Of a DNA stretch of 64,000 nt, positions 8,886-18,354 are shown one piece after another. Each line of letters starts with the position of its first letter. The stretch's first letter is position 1. The DNA is from Clostridiales bacterium (GTDB lineage Bacteria > Bacillota > Clostridia > Saccharofermentanales > Saccharofermentanaceae). Where the stretch lies: assembly GCA_017510605.1 (NCBI GenBank), contig JAFWMQ010000009.1:62001-126000 (forward strand), read 5' to 3'. A program made the translations under genes and the position numbers. Under the pieces are notes generated by a model. That model had not been told where the DNA came from. It made no database searches and was given only the letters and a program-made list of their open reading frames with translations.

Positions 8886-9689
8886 TTACAGAAGATACCT
8901 CCGGATTTTTTCGTCGATCACTCTGGTGTTCAGCGGGTGGCTGTCCGTCTCAAATGTAAGTATCAGCCTGCTCTCATCAAAGTCGTCAGCAAGACTGTAT
9001 TTTTCCAATTTTTTGACGTTGCGGTCGGAATAGCCCTGGTCTCCCAGCTTGCCCAAGTGTTCCCAATAGTATTCTTTTCGCAACCGTACATTCAGGCATT
9101 TGAAATCCGGTGCCGCAAAAATGACGTCATTGTTATAGACCGGGTATTCACAAAGGTAAGGTACTTTATTCCTCAAAAGCGCATCCGCTATCAATATCTC
9201 AGACTTTGACCTCACACGCTCGCCTTTGGCCGTATAGAATTCCTGTTCATCTTCCTTGAACCCCAGCCTGGTATATGGCTGGTTCATCCATTGCCTGATG
9301 AACTCCCCGTCACTGAGGTGCTCAGGCGTAACCAGTGCTTTTCGCTGCTCGCTCAAATTAATAAATACTTGCTCTGCTGCTTCCGGGTCAAAATCATTAA
9401 GGAAACGTTCTATTGCTTTTTGCTGTTCATTAAGCACTTTGAGAAGTCTGGTGTCATAGTCTTTTTGAGCAAGGCGGACGGCAAGGTAATGGTCTTGAAC
9501 GGTAATATATTTACCGCGAGGATTATCTGAATCTGTCTTGTGATAATACTGTTGTTTATTCCACTTGCTTGATACGCGCAAAGATCCTTCAGGCGCATTT
9601 TCTAGGCGCATGCTGATTCTTTGCATATGCATATGGTTTTCTTCCTTAAGTTTTATAAGCTCACTCAACCAAGGGGTTGTCTTATACAT
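8886..9689 (-). CDS. PD-(D/E)XK-like nuclease-fold protein, function unknown
   Basis: 267 residues. The C-terminal half carries an ordered set resembling the restriction-endonuclease-like fold: SKSEILIADAL (E164), APDF (D195) and YYWEHLG (E210). Similar SKSE...PDF...WEHxG proteins are common as uncharacterised ORFs in Clostridia. A lysine in the classic ExK position is not obvious. The N-terminal half is charged and probably helical. The start is firm: AAGGAGG (9696-9702) lies 7 nt before ATG 9689. It stands alone, convergent with rpsU. Its upstream region is palindrome array A, which begins about 27 bp before the start codon. Substrate and role are unknown; a link to the array is speculation. 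Confidence 0.6.
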   Translation of the reverse strand: MYKTTPWLSELIKLKEENHMHMQRISMRLENAPEGSLRVSSKWNKQQYYHKTDSDNPRGKYITVQDHYLAVRLAQKDYDTRLLKVLNEQQKAIERFLNDFDPEAAEQVFINLSEQRKALVTPEHLSDGEFIRQWMNQPYTRLGFKEDEQEFYTAKGERVRSKSEILIADALLRNKVPYLCEYPVYNNDVIFAAPDFKCLNVRLRKEYYWEHLGKLGDQGYSDRNVKKLEKYSLADDFDESRLILTFETDSHPLNTRVIDEKIRRYLL

Positions 9690-9715
9690 ATTGAACCTCC
9701 TTAAATATTAGTTGC

Positions 9716-9900
9716 GACGGACCAAAATGGAATTTGCTGGTTTTGATCCGTAGGTTTTTCGAAAAATCAGCTTCAAAAACACTGAGATGACGGACCAGAT
9801 TGGCTTTTTCCTGGCTTTGATCCGTCGAAAACGGGGTTAAGAGCTCCTTTTTGACGGAAATCGACGGACCAAATTAGTGTATTCTTGGTTTTGATCCGTC
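9716..9900. repeat. palindrome array A, three units, 73-74 bp period
   Basis: Three 37-38 bp imperfect palindromes lie at 9716-9752, 9789-9826 and 9863-9900. Arms are GACGGACCAAA and TTTGATCCGTC, with a single C/A mismatch at the same place in each. Loops are about 15 bp and differ. Spacers are 36 bp. The whole block is recognisably the reverse complement of array B at 18355-18614, spacers included. It lies between the divergent nuclease and recJ genes. Confidence 0.9.
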
Positions 9901-9975
9901 AGCACTGCCTTCTAACCTCTTCAAATACCTACTATCCTAGCTGCGCCGAACCATAATTCAACCCTTTTCAATAAG

Positions 9976-10018
9976 ATTGAGACTTTTGGGTATCATTTGA
10001 GACTAGTCTCAATTTTTG
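9976..10018 (+). promoter_or_regulatory. dyad with T-run upstream of recJ promoter
   Basis: ATTGAGAC (9976-9983) recurs as TTGAGAC within the perfect palindrome TTGAGACTAGTCTCAA (9997-10012), followed by TTTTTG. It can be read as an operator or as a small intrinsic terminator shielding recJ from array transcription. Either use is inference. Confidence 0.4.
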
Positions 10019-10030
10019 TCCCTGTATTTT

Positions 10031-10059
10031 TTGTAAATGTCGGCCCGTTCGGCTATAAT
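10031..10059 (+). promoter_or_regulatory. recJ-rel promoter
   Basis: TTGTAA (10031-10036) and TATAAT (10054-10059) are spaced by 17 bp. The predicted transcript start near 10066 excludes an in-frame start at 9997 and supports ATG 10093. Confidence 0.8.
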
Positions 10060-10092
10060 ATCCTCAATAAAGATAAAGTTGAGAATAGTTTT

Positions 10093-12234
10093 ATGTTGTT
10101 GACCGGTAAGAACTGGCGCTTATCGGCATCCCAAAAAGTTGCGGATGCTGATACGCTCCTTAATGTATTGCTTCAGAATCGCGGAATAACCGAAGGACAA
10201 TCCGTAGAGCAGTTTCTGTCTGAGGATGACGGTATCTGGCACGATCCGTTCCTTTATAATGATATGCGCAAAGCAGTTGATATCATCAATGAGACGATAG
10301 ATAGCCGCGGCAAGATACTCGTGTATGGAGACTACGACTGCGACGGCGTAACCGCTACATCTATCCTTGTAAGGTATTTCAGGAGCCATCAGGTTGATGT
10401 GGAGTACATTGTGCCTCACAGATCCGAACACGGCTACGGACTTACCGAGAAGATCATGGACAAAGTCATTGAGAAGAATCCTGATCTGGTCATTACCGTT
10501 GACTGCGGCGTCACCAATGTTGATACCGTGCAGGAGCTTAAAAACCGCGGCATTAAGGTGATAGTTACCGATCACCACAACGTTAAGGATGAACTTCCAC
10601 CTGCTGACTGTGTTATCTGCGCGAAAAGACCTGACAACACATATCCGTTCATCGATCTTTGCGGTGCCGGTGTTGCCTTAAAGCTTGTTGAGGCTTTGGG
10701 CAAGGACGGCAAGCATAAGGTCACCGGCAATATCTGGCGCCAGGCCGTTGAGCTTGCAGGACTTGCGACGATCGCAGATCTCGTATCGGTCACCAATGAG
10801 AACAGAACGATAATCAAGCGTGCTTTCAAGAGCATGCAGAAGCCATCCAATGTCGGTGTCGGTGTTATGAACGAGATGCTTCTTGCACCCGGAAAGACTT
10901 TGGATGAGACTTTTATATCTTTTAATTTTGTCCCGAGGATCAATGCTGCGGGCAGGCTTTATGATTCTGCCGATGCATTGAAGCTTTTCCTGGAGAACAA
11001 TCCTTCCGCAGCCAGGAATGCGGCTCAGGATCTTACCCGCGAGAACGATGAGCGCAAGGAGATTGAGGCGAAGGTTTTCGATGAGGCTAGAGCGCAGCTG
11101 GAGAGCCCTGCAAGGCCTGACAGATGGTCGCTTACAAATACGTGCGGACCGATCGTCGTTTACGGTAAGGACTGGCATCAGGGCGTATTGGGAATCGTTG
11201 CGGGCAAACTGTCGCAGTTCTACGGCAGATCGGCTCTGGTATTCACGGATGATGCAACAGAACCGGGATGCGCCAAGGGTTCGGGAAGGGCATTCGGTGA
11301 TTTTGATCTTTATGACTGCCTGGAGAGGATATCCGATAAGCTGGTCAATTTCGGAGGACATAAAAAGGCAGCAGGACTTCTTGTAAGGAAGACTGACATG
11401 GCAACATTCATGGAGGCTCTGGAACAGGAGTCTGCAAAGATCTACGAGGAAAAAGGCCAGTCCGGCGAAGAATCTGAGGAAGATTCGATAAATGCAGAAT
11501 GCGAGATCCTGCCGGAGGGCCTTGTTTTCGATTCTTACCGCGAAGTAAGCAAATTCAGACCTTTCGGTATCGGCAATCCGAAGCCGGTATTTGTTACCAA
11601 CGGTCTAATCATATCCGGCATTGCGCAGATGAGTGCCGGAGCGCATATAAGGCTTGATCTGACTGACGCGTCAGGAAAGTGCAGTGTTTCTGCTGTGGGC
11701 TTCGGTATGGGTGATTATTTCAACATCATAAGGGCAGGCGACAAGATAGATATTGCATATACCCTGAATGAATACTGTTATCGCGGTGAAACTTCGCTGA
11801 GCCTCCATCTTGAGGATATAAGGCCGGAGTTTGACAACGGTTTTATGTGGCAGAAGGCAGAGATAGCCGAGAAGCTTTACATGAGCGGTCTTGCAATGGA
11901 CCAGATCGCGAAAATGGCGCCGGGCGAAGATATCGCAGGATCCATGAAACCTACTCCCGAACTTTACGGTGCTTGTTATAAGGCGATCGAGCGCTTTGGA
12001 GGAACGGCGATGTCCACGGCAGATCTTAGACTTCTTGCAAGATTGGTGTCTAACAATTATGATGTATCGGTGACTCCGTTCCAGGTAAAAAGATGCCTCG
12101 AGGTATTCGCGGACTGCAACCTGATAAGGCTCAGGACAATAGCGCCCTTGAGAGTATGCTTCAATATCCTTGCAACGGGCGAAAAGGTAAAACTCAGCGA
12201 TTCTGAGGTCTACAGGAGAATACAAGGTGACTAA
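10093..12234 (+). CDS. recJ: single-stranded-DNA exonuclease RecJ
   Basis: About 713 residues. RecJ is the 5'-3' ssDNA exonuclease of recombination and mismatch repair. DHH-family metal motifs appear in order: VYGDYDCDG, ITVDCG, VTDHHN and the GAGVALKL stretch. They are followed by a DHHA1 part (GIVAGKL, GSGRAFG, NFGGHKKAAG) and an OB-type domain around FRPFGIGNPKPVF. The C-terminal extension of about 150 residues resembles that of Firmicute RecJ proteins. ATG 10093 is used because promoter boxes lie just upstream. The stop overlaps the GTG start of rel by 8 bp, so the two are translationally coupled. Confidence 0.95.
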   Translation: MLLTGKNWRLSASQKVADADTLLNVLLQNRGITEGQSVEQFLSEDDGIWHDPFLYNDMRKAVDIINETIDSRGKILVYGDYDCDGVTATSILVRYFRSHQVDVEYIVPHRSEHGYGLTEKIMDKVIEKNPDLVITVDCGVTNVDTVQELKNRGIKVIVTDHHNVKDELPPADCVICAKRPDNTYPFIDLCGAGVALKLVEALGKDGKHKVTGNIWRQAVELAGLATIADLVSVTNENRTIIKRAFKSMQKPSNVGVGVMNEMLLAPGKTLDETFISFNFVPRINAAGRLYDSADALKLFLENNPSAARNAAQDLTRENDERKEIEAKVFDEARAQLESPARPDRWSLTNTCGPIVVYGKDWHQGVLGIVAGKLSQFYGRSALVFTDDATEPGCAKGSGRAFGDFDLYDCLERISDKLVNFGGHKKAAGLLVRKTDMATFMEALEQESAKIYEEKGQSGEESEEDSINAECEILPEGLVFDSYREVSKFRPFGIGNPKPVFVTNGLIISGIAQMSAGAHIRLDLTDASGKCSVSAVGFGMGDYFNIIRAGDKIDIAYTLNEYCYRGETSLSLHLEDIRPEFDNGFMWQKAEIAEKLYMSGLAMDQIAKMAPGEDIAGSMKPTPELYGACYKAIERFGGTAMSTADLRLLARLVSNNYDVSVTPFQVKRCLEVFADCNLIRLRTIAPLRVCFNILATGEKVKLSDSEVYRRIQGD

Positions 12235-14824
12235 GGGCAAGAACGACAAAGCATTTGATGCCGTAAATGAAGAGGAAGTGCAGGCAGAAGCCGAACGCGC
12301 TTATCTTCAGGACGACAATGATAAGCCCGAGATCCCTCATGACCTGCAGGAGCGCTTCAATAAGATCATTACCATCTACGATGACTACGCACGCGCAGCA
12401 AACCTCGACGAGAACGAGATCGAAGAGGATAACAGAGAGATGGAGAAGGCGTTTATTTTCGCATATAAGGCCCACCGCAACCAGAAGCGCAAGACAGGTG
12501 AACCTTATATCACTCACCCTGTCGCTGTTGCTTTGATCCTCGCTGACCTGAAGGTCGATTCTGCCACGATAGAAGCGGCTCTCCTACATGACACGATAGA
12601 AGATACCATTGTTGATGATGCCATGATCACGGAGAAATTCGGGCCTGTCGTATGCAGTCTCGTTGACGGCGTTACTAAGCTCAATCTGAGCCTCGATAAC
12701 GTTGTCTACAATTCCAAAGTCGACATCCAGGCATCCAATGTGCGCAAGATGTTCATCGCTCTGACAGACGACATCAGAGTTATATTCATAAAGCTCGCCG
12801 ACCGTCTTCACAACATGAGGACTCTGAAATTCCAGACTCCCGAGAAGCAGATCGAGAAAGCTCAGGAGACACTTGATATCTATGTTCCTTTTGCGGGCAG
12901 ATTCGGTATCTACAAGATCAAATGGGAACTCGAGGATCTTTGTCTCAGATATCTTCATCCCGACGAATATTATGAGCTTGTTAAGCTCGTAAGCGGTAAC
13001 CGTGCCCAGCGTGAAGACTTTATGGAAGACGTGGTCTCCGAGATCCGCTCCAAGCTTGAAGAGAATGGCATTGTCCATTACGACATTGAAGGACGTCCCA
13101 AGCACTTCTACAGCATTTATAAGAAGATGCACGAAAAGGGTAAGACGATAGATGAAATATATGATCTTTTCGCGTGCCGCATAATCGTGGACGAAGTCAT
13201 TGAATGCTATCAGGTACTCGGTATTATTCACGAGATGTACCAGCATGTTCCTGGACGTTTCAAGGACTATATCGCGATGCCTAAAGAGAACAAGTACCAG
13301 TCGATCCATACAACTGTTGTAAGCCATACCGGTACGCCTTTCGAAGTGCAGATAAGAACCTTTGCAATGCACCAGATCGCCGAGTTTGGTATCGCTGCTC
13401 ACTGGCACTATAAAGAGGCCGGAAATTCACATGAATTCAAAGCTGATAAGTTCGATACGAAGATCAATGAGATGAGGCAGATCATCGATTCACAGAACGA
13501 GCTCACCGATTCGGGCGAGTTCCTGGAATCCTTTAAGATGAACATCGCGCCTGACGAGATCTTCGTTTATACGCCGAAGCACGAAGTAATAAAGCTTCCA
13601 AAAGGCTCATGCCCGATAGATTTTGCGTACGCTATCCACAGCGGCATCGGAAACCACATGCACGGCGCCAAGGTCAACGGGCGTATCGTTCCTTTGTCCT
13701 ACGAACTCAAGAACAGTGATATCGTAGAGATCCAGTCTTCTAACAAGCTCGTAAAAGGTCCTTCGCGTGACTGGGTATCTATTGCGCGCACGGCTAACGC
13801 CCGTTCGAAGATCAATGCGTGGTTTAAGCGCGAGGCGCGTGCGGACAACATTACGACCGGACGTGAACTCCTTACAAACGAGATAACGCGTAACGGCTTC
13901 GATCCTGCCAAACTCCTTATGCACAAGTCGATCGAGATTATTCTCAAGCGCAATAATTTCCAGTCTTTGGATGATATGTTTGCAGCTCTGGGATACGGTT
14001 CGATAAGTGTCAGCAAAGTATTCTCACGTCTTCGTGATGATTACATCCGCAATATTTCTGAAGAAGAACGCCGTGCCCTGGGCTATCGTGTTACGGCTGA
14101 CGGCAACGTTGCATACAGTCCTAATGAGCTTCCGATCGAACTCGGAAAAGCCGACCAGACACGTAACGTAAAGGGCCAGAAAAACAAGGCTGCTGCAGAG
14201 AGTTCTAAGCAGGTCGTTGACTATGACGTAGCCAAGCTCAATGCCTTTACAATTGACCCGCATCAGACAGGCATTGATCCGTCATCTTCATCAGCTGCGA
14301 ATGCAAAGCCTTCACGCGGAGCAAGGACTGATGCCGCGAGACGTGCGAACAGCAACGACGCTGTTGTCGTTAACGGTCTTGATTCCATCGCAACCCACAT
14401 CTCCAAATGCTGCCATCCCGTCTTCGGTGATGAGATCATCGGATATGTTACGCAGGAGAAGGGTGTCGGTATTCACAAGGTCAATTGCAAGAACATTCTT
14501 AACATAATCAAAAACCGCGAGAACTCCCAGAAGGATGAGGAAAGATACCAGCGTCTCGTTGCAGTTCACTGGCTCTCAAAGGCTAAATACTCAAGCTATG
14601 ACGTCCAGCTGGTTGTCGTCGCAATGGACCGCAGCGGATTGCTCATTGATGTCCTTGACAAGATCAACGAAGAGAAGATCAACATCGTTAAGCTCAATAC
14701 GATAGTAGACGGCCCGGAAGCACGCATTTTCGTTACCATTAATATCTCCGGCCGCGAACAGCTCGACCGTACCTGTGACAGGATCCTGAGGGTCAAGGAC
14801 GTAGTAGACGTAATCAGAAAATAA
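12227..14824 (+). CDS. rel: bifunctional (p)ppGpp synthetase/hydrolase Rel
   Basis: 865 residues. It makes and degrades the stringent-response alarmone (p)ppGpp. Visible parts are the HD hydrolase domain (HDTIEDT, H121/D122), a synthetase domain with NKYQSIHTTV, a TGS domain (EIFVYTPKHEVIKLP), a zinc-finger-like CCHPVFGDEIIG segment and a C-terminal ACT domain. This is the complete long RSH layout. It is about 100 residues longer than most because of an acidic N-terminal extension and a low-complexity linker before the zinc finger. GTG 12227 has AGGAG 8 nt upstream (12214-12218). It is second in the recJ-rel operon and is followed by a large terminator. Confidence 0.96.
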   Translation: MTKGKNDKAFDAVNEEEVQAEAERAYLQDDNDKPEIPHDLQERFNKIITIYDDYARAANLDENEIEEDNREMEKAFIFAYKAHRNQKRKTGEPYITHPVAVALILADLKVDSATIEAALLHDTIEDTIVDDAMITEKFGPVVCSLVDGVTKLNLSLDNVVYNSKVDIQASNVRKMFIALTDDIRVIFIKLADRLHNMRTLKFQTPEKQIEKAQETLDIYVPFAGRFGIYKIKWELEDLCLRYLHPDEYYELVKLVSGNRAQREDFMEDVVSEIRSKLEENGIVHYDIEGRPKHFYSIYKKMHEKGKTIDEIYDLFACRIIVDEVIECYQVLGIIHEMYQHVPGRFKDYIAMPKENKYQSIHTTVVSHTGTPFEVQIRTFAMHQIAEFGIAAHWHYKEAGNSHEFKADKFDTKINEMRQIIDSQNELTDSGEFLESFKMNIAPDEIFVYTPKHEVIKLPKGSCPIDFAYAIHSGIGNHMHGAKVNGRIVPLSYELKNSDIVEIQSSNKLVKGPSRDWVSIARTANARSKINAWFKREARADNITTGRELLTNEITRNGFDPAKLLMHKSIEIILKRNNFQSLDDMFAALGYGSISVSKVFSRLRDDYIRNISEEERRALGYRVTADGNVAYSPNELPIELGKADQTRNVKGQKNKAAAESSKQVVDYDVAKLNAFTIDPHQTGIDPSSSSAANAKPSRGARTDAARRANSNDAVVVNGLDSIATHISKCCHPVFGDEIIGYVTQEKGVGIHKVNCKNILNIIKNRENSQKDEERYQRLVAVHWLSKAKYSSYDVQLVVVAMDRSGLLIDVLDKINEEKINIVKLNTIVDGPEARIFVTINISGREQLDRTCDRILRVKDVVDVIRK

Positions 14825-14896
14825 AGATCATTTCTCTCATCAAAGTCCTCCGAGTTTCGCTTGTGAGGAAAGATGACCGAAATGATCTTTTTGTTT
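14823..14896. terminator. bidirectional terminator between rel and RNase J
   Basis: A 12-bp stem, AAAGATCATTTC with GAAATGATCTTT (14823-14834, 14879-14890), encloses a smaller TCCTC/GAGGA hairpin. T-rich runs follow on both strands, which suits the convergent rel and RNase J genes. Confidence 0.85.
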
Positions 14897-14921
14897 TTCG
14901 ATTTGAGTTATTTTTTGTTAT

Positions 14922-16676
14922 TTATCTGTCTCCGTAGTACTCATCATCATCGTATCCGCCGACGTAACTGATGTTGAAGATTACCATGGGGCGGCGGCCT
15001 GATTTGGAGTAAACGAAGTTCTTTATCTGCTCACGGAAATTCCTTTTCTGGAGGAATGCTTCGATGCTGCCGGCTTTGTTGCTGGCCTGCTTGAGAAGAT
15101 CGTCAACTTTGTCGGAAATCTGTTCGTGAAGTATATCTTCATTGTTGTCGCTGTCAAAACAGCCGATGGAGTTTACGGCAGGGGAGCATGCAAGATCACC
15201 TGTTTCTTCATCAACGGTGATAGCGATTGCAAGACAGCCGTCTTCGCTTAAATGGATCCTGTCGGTAAGAACCTTGTCATCTGCATCGACTGTACCGGTG
15301 CCGTCGATGAGGACAGGGGAGGCAGGAACGTGATCTGTAATTTTAGCACCGTCTTCAGTGAGTTCGAGAACTGCTCCGTTCTCAAGAATATAGATGTTAT
15401 CTTCATTCATTCCGAGGTTGACTGCCATCTCCTTGTGGAGGCAGAGCATGCGGTATTCACCGTGAACGGGGATGAAGAATTTTGGCTTGATGAGAGTGTG
15501 GAGCATCATGAGCTCATCCCTGTATGCGTGGCCTGATACGTGGACATCTGCAAGAGATTGATAGATGACATGAGCACCTTTCTTATAAAGTTCATTAATG
15601 AGACGGTAGATCGGCTTCTCGTTACCGGGGATCGGGTCTGCCGAGATTATGACCGTGTCGCCTTTGGTGATATCAACAGCATTGTGTGAAGAGTATGCCA
15701 TACGTGTGAGCGCACTCATCGGTTCGGCCTGCGAACCTGTCGTAAGGACGACTATGCGGTTGTCCGGATAATTATCTATGGCATCAATATCTATAAGCGT
15801 GTCGGGCTTTATATCGATATAACCCAGAGAGTTTGCGATGTTGAATACCTGCACCATGGAACGTCCTGAAAGACATACGTGGCGGCCGTATTTCTCGGCT
15901 GCAGTAATGATCTGCTGCATGCGGTGAACGTGGGATGAGAAGGTGGCAACGATTATGCGGCCTTCAGCTTTTCGGAAATAATGCGAAAATGCTTCGCCGA
16001 CATGCTTCTCAGAAGGCGAGAAGCCCTCGATCTCAACGTTGGTGCTCTCGCACATGAACATCAGGACGCCTTCTTTGCCGAGTTCGCCCAGGCGCTGGAG
16101 ATTGATGGTCTTGCCGTTGATCGGAGTGTAGTCGATCTTGAAGTCACCGGAATGGACGATCCTGCCGACGGGCGTATTGATGCAGAGAGCGTATGAATCT
16201 GCGATCGAATGGTTAACTCTAATGAATTCGGCTGAGAAAGAATTGCCTAATTGAATGATGTCACCGTTCTTGCAGGTCGAGAGCTTAATGTCCTTGAAAG
16301 GAACGTTCTTGTCCTGAAGTTTTAACTTGATGAGTTCTATTGCCATCGTGCCTCCGAAAACAGGGCACTTGAATTCCCTTAAGAAATACGGAAGAGATCC
16401 GATGTGATCTTCATGACCGTGAGTGATGATGATGCCGCGGAGTTTCTCCTGATTGCGTCTGATGTAAGTGAAATCAGGTATTACGCAGTCGACACCCGGC
16501 ATGTTTTCTTCGGGAAAGCTCATGCCGCAGTCTACGATTATTATGTCGTTATTATATTCGAAGGCGGTCATGTTCTTGCCGATCTCACCGATACCGCCCA
16601 ACGGGATGATCTTTACGGGGTTCTGATTCTTAAACTTAGGGTTGTTGTAACCGTGTCTTTTTGAATTTCCACTCAT
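14922..16676 (-). CDS. rnj: ribonuclease J
   Basis: 584 residues. RNase J is a metallo-beta-lactamase/beta-CASP RNase with endonuclease and 5'-3' exonuclease activity in RNA decay and rRNA processing. Evidence: THGHEDHIG (H86, H88, D90, H91), VHSGDFK, the beta-CASP region with TTGSQAEP and SADPIPGNE, VHVSGHA and the PVHGEYR motif. The length fits RnjA/B. The ribosome site AGAGGAAAA precedes ATG 16676. It lies 72 bp downstream of the 3D-domain protein gene, with a stem-loop in the gap. The C-terminal tail is slightly acidic. RnjA versus RnjB cannot be decided here. Confidence 0.95.
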   Translation of the reverse strand: MSGNSKRHGYNNPKFKNQNPVKIIPLGGIGEIGKNMTAFEYNNDIIIVDCGMSFPEENMPGVDCVIPDFTYIRRNQEKLRGIIITHGHEDHIGSLPYFLREFKCPVFGGTMAIELIKLKLQDKNVPFKDIKLSTCKNGDIIQLGNSFSAEFIRVNHSIADSYALCINTPVGRIVHSGDFKIDYTPINGKTINLQRLGELGKEGVLMFMCESTNVEIEGFSPSEKHVGEAFSHYFRKAEGRIIVATFSSHVHRMQQIITAAEKYGRHVCLSGRSMVQVFNIANSLGYIDIKPDTLIDIDAIDNYPDNRIVVLTTGSQAEPMSALTRMAYSSHNAVDITKGDTVIISADPIPGNEKPIYRLINELYKKGAHVIYQSLADVHVSGHAYRDELMMLHTLIKPKFFIPVHGEYRMLCLHKEMAVNLGMNEDNIYILENGAVLELTEDGAKITDHVPASPVLIDGTGTVDADDKVLTDRIHLSEDGCLAIAITVDEETGDLACSPAVNSIGCFDSDNNEDILHEQISDKVDDLLKQASNKAGSIEAFLQKRNFREQIKNFVYSKSGRRPMVIFNISYVGGYDDDEYYGDR

Positions 16677-16697
16677 TTATTTTCCTCTTTGTAAATA

Positions 16698-16731
16698 CAA
16701 ATACTTCCCACATTGTAATGAGAAGTATTTG
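16698..16731 (-). terminator. stem-loop between 3D-protein gene and RNase J
   Basis: A perfect 10-bp inverted repeat, CAAATACTTC with GAAGTATTTG (16698-16707, 16722-16731), has a 14-nt loop. Read on the minus strand it is followed by a moderately T-rich stretch. It may be a weak terminator or a structured 5' leader of the RNase J mRNA. Confidence 0.5.
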
Positions 16732-16748
16732 AAATAGTAATTGCTTGA

Positions 16749-17858
16749 TCAGACTACGTGTACGGTTCTGGTGCAGGTGCTGTAGTTGCCTGTCTCGCCG
16801 TCATCCGCGTAGATATCTATGCTGTAGCCTTTGGCTCCCGGACCTGTGTCCTCAACGGTGTAATAACCGTCACCGCCCAAAGGATCGTTCTCGATATAAA
16901 GAACAGTTCCGGCAGGGAAGACAGACCAGTCTGCACCACAGGTACGGCCTTGTGTGCAGGTAGTGCCTGTTGCCGTGGTCTTGCTGTATGTGCCGTCACT
17001 CATCAATACAGGTCCGTAGAAGGTGATCTTACAAGTATACCCTTCTCCTGAAGGAGTGGTAACCTGAGCTTCTACAGTTGTTGAATTAGTGTCGTTATCT
17101 GCCTGTTTCTGAGTAGGTCTGGGAGTAGGAATCGGTGTGGGCTTTGTCTCTGTCGTATAATCTTTGGAGACATAATTGCCGTTGTACGTCTTATACCAGC
17201 CGTTTGAAGTGACAGCAACAACATCGATCTCATCTCCGGCATATGCTTTCTTAACAACGTTGAAATCAGTACCCGGACCGGACCTGACATTGATAGTAGT
17301 TGTTGCATATACTGTCAGATATAATTCCTTCTCTGAAACTGATGATGTTGTCTCAGCCGTGGTAGTAGTTGCAGCTGTAGTAGTTTCTACTGTTGTTTCT
17401 GCAGTGGTAGTCTCTTCGACTGTGGTTTCTACAGTTGTTTCAACAGTTGTTTCTGCAGTAGTCTCTTCAACGGTTGTCGTTGTTGTTCCTTCTGTAATTA
17501 TCTCTTCAGTAGCTTCTGTTGTGCTCTCTGTGGTTGACTCGGTTGTAACTTCGGTTTCCGTAGCGGAAGTCGTTGCGGATGTCTGCGAGGAAGAAGCAGA
17601 AGTTGAAGCTGTAGTTGAAACTGAAGTCGATTCAGAAGTTGCGATATTTTCCTTTACTGTTTCTTCAGACTGATCAGTCAGTAAAGAAACCGTGGCTGAT
17701 GTCTCAACAGGCTGGGCATTAACTGTCTTAGTATTAAGAGCAGTGTCTACCGCAAAAGTAGCCGTAGCACAGACAAATAAGACTATGCCACAGTTAACGG
17801 CTGAGATGATCTTAGCGCGTGTAATGTTATAAAATTCTTTAACTCCTACAAGTTTCAA
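16749..17858 (-). CDS. secreted SH3b and 3D-domain cell-wall protein
   Basis: About 369 residues. It has an N-terminal membrane/signal segment (AVNCGIVLFVCATATFA), a long Thr/Glu/Ser-rich linker of about 130 residues, a bacterial SH3 domain (ATTTINVRSGPGTDFNVV), a Thr/Pro linker and a C-terminal 3D domain. The three aspartates lie in GADWSVFPAGT, VEDTG and IDIY. 3D domains are double-psi barrels related to MltA and found in YocH/Rpf-type wall-lytic proteins, so peptidoglycan cleavage is likely. TTG 17858 is preferred: AAGGAG (17867-17872) precedes it, while ATG 17900 has no ribosome site and sits right after a minus-strand TATAAT (17913-17918). Confidence 0.8.
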   Translation of the reverse strand: MKLVGVKEFYNITRAKIISAVNCGIVLFVCATATFAVDTALNTKTVNAQPVETSATVSLLTDQSEETVKENIATSESTSVSTTASTSASSSQTSATTSATETEVTTESTTESTTEATEEIITEGTTTTTVEETTAETTVETTVETTVEETTTAETTVETTTAATTTTAETTSSVSEKELYLTVYATTTINVRSGPGTDFNVVKKAYAGDEIDVVAVTSNGWYKTYNGNYVSKDYTTETKPTPIPTPRPTQKQADNDTNSTTVEAQVTTPSGEGYTCKITFYGPVLMSDGTYSKTTATGTTCTQGRTCGADWSVFPAGTVLYIENDPLGGDGYYTVEDTGPGAKGYSIDIYADDGETGNYSTCTRTVHVV

Positions 17859-18155
17859 AAATGATTCTCCTTGTTTTTTCTGCTCTGTTTCTGAGCGCAT
17901 AAATTCAATATTATTATATCATACTTATGTTTTTATGCATTCTGAGTGAAATCGTGGGTAATTTTGTGAGAGTTTTTTAGTCTGTTTTCGCAGATTGCCC
18001 AATGATTCTGAGGCCTCAATACCGCAAAAGTGATTTTGAGTAAAGCGTTTTTTGAAATTTGTCAATTGATTGTCACAACTATGCAAAGCATGACATATTA
18101 TATGCGACTATAATCTAAATCACCGCGAGGGAAAACATGTGAGGGGGTAAGAGTG

Positions 18156-18320
18156 ATGTCTTTTGGACGCGTACGCAAACCGGCCAGAAAAGAAACTTAT
18201 GGCACGACAGAACGCGATGTCGAGAAAAAGCGTACGAAGGTCTATATAATCTGTGCTCTTATCGTCATTATCTGCATAATTCTGAACATTTTTTTCATAA
18301 TTGAGATCTTTGATCTGTAA
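18156..18320 (+). CDS. small single-span membrane protein, unknown
   Basis: 54 residues: a basic, charged N-terminal half (MSFGRVRKPARKE to KKRTK) followed by one very hydrophobic helix (VYIICALIVIICIILNIFFII) and a short end. The ribosome site GAGGGGG (18141-18147) and the double GTG-ATG start at 18153/18156 support real translation, and a TATAAT box lies at 18109-18114. No family recognised. It sits alone between the divergent 3D-protein gene and palindrome array B, whose first unit begins 35 bp after the stop. Confidence 0.6.
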   Translation: MSFGRVRKPARKETYGTTERDVEKKRTKVYIICALIVIICIILNIFFIIEIFDL

Positions 18321-18354
18321 GATTGTTTTGCTGGCAACCCTACGTTCCGTTTTC

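Noticed and set aside
9997..10092. Upstream in-frame start for RecJ
   Set aside because: It would overlap the palindrome and promoter boxes; the -10 box at 10054-10059 lies inside it.
12227..14824. Disruption in the long linker of Rel
   Set aside because: The linker before the zinc finger is unusual in length but the frame and the flanking TGS and ACT motifs are intact.
17176..17673. Val-rich plus-strand ORF opposite the 3D-domain protein
   Set aside because: Antisense of the Thr/Glu-rich linker; no start signal.
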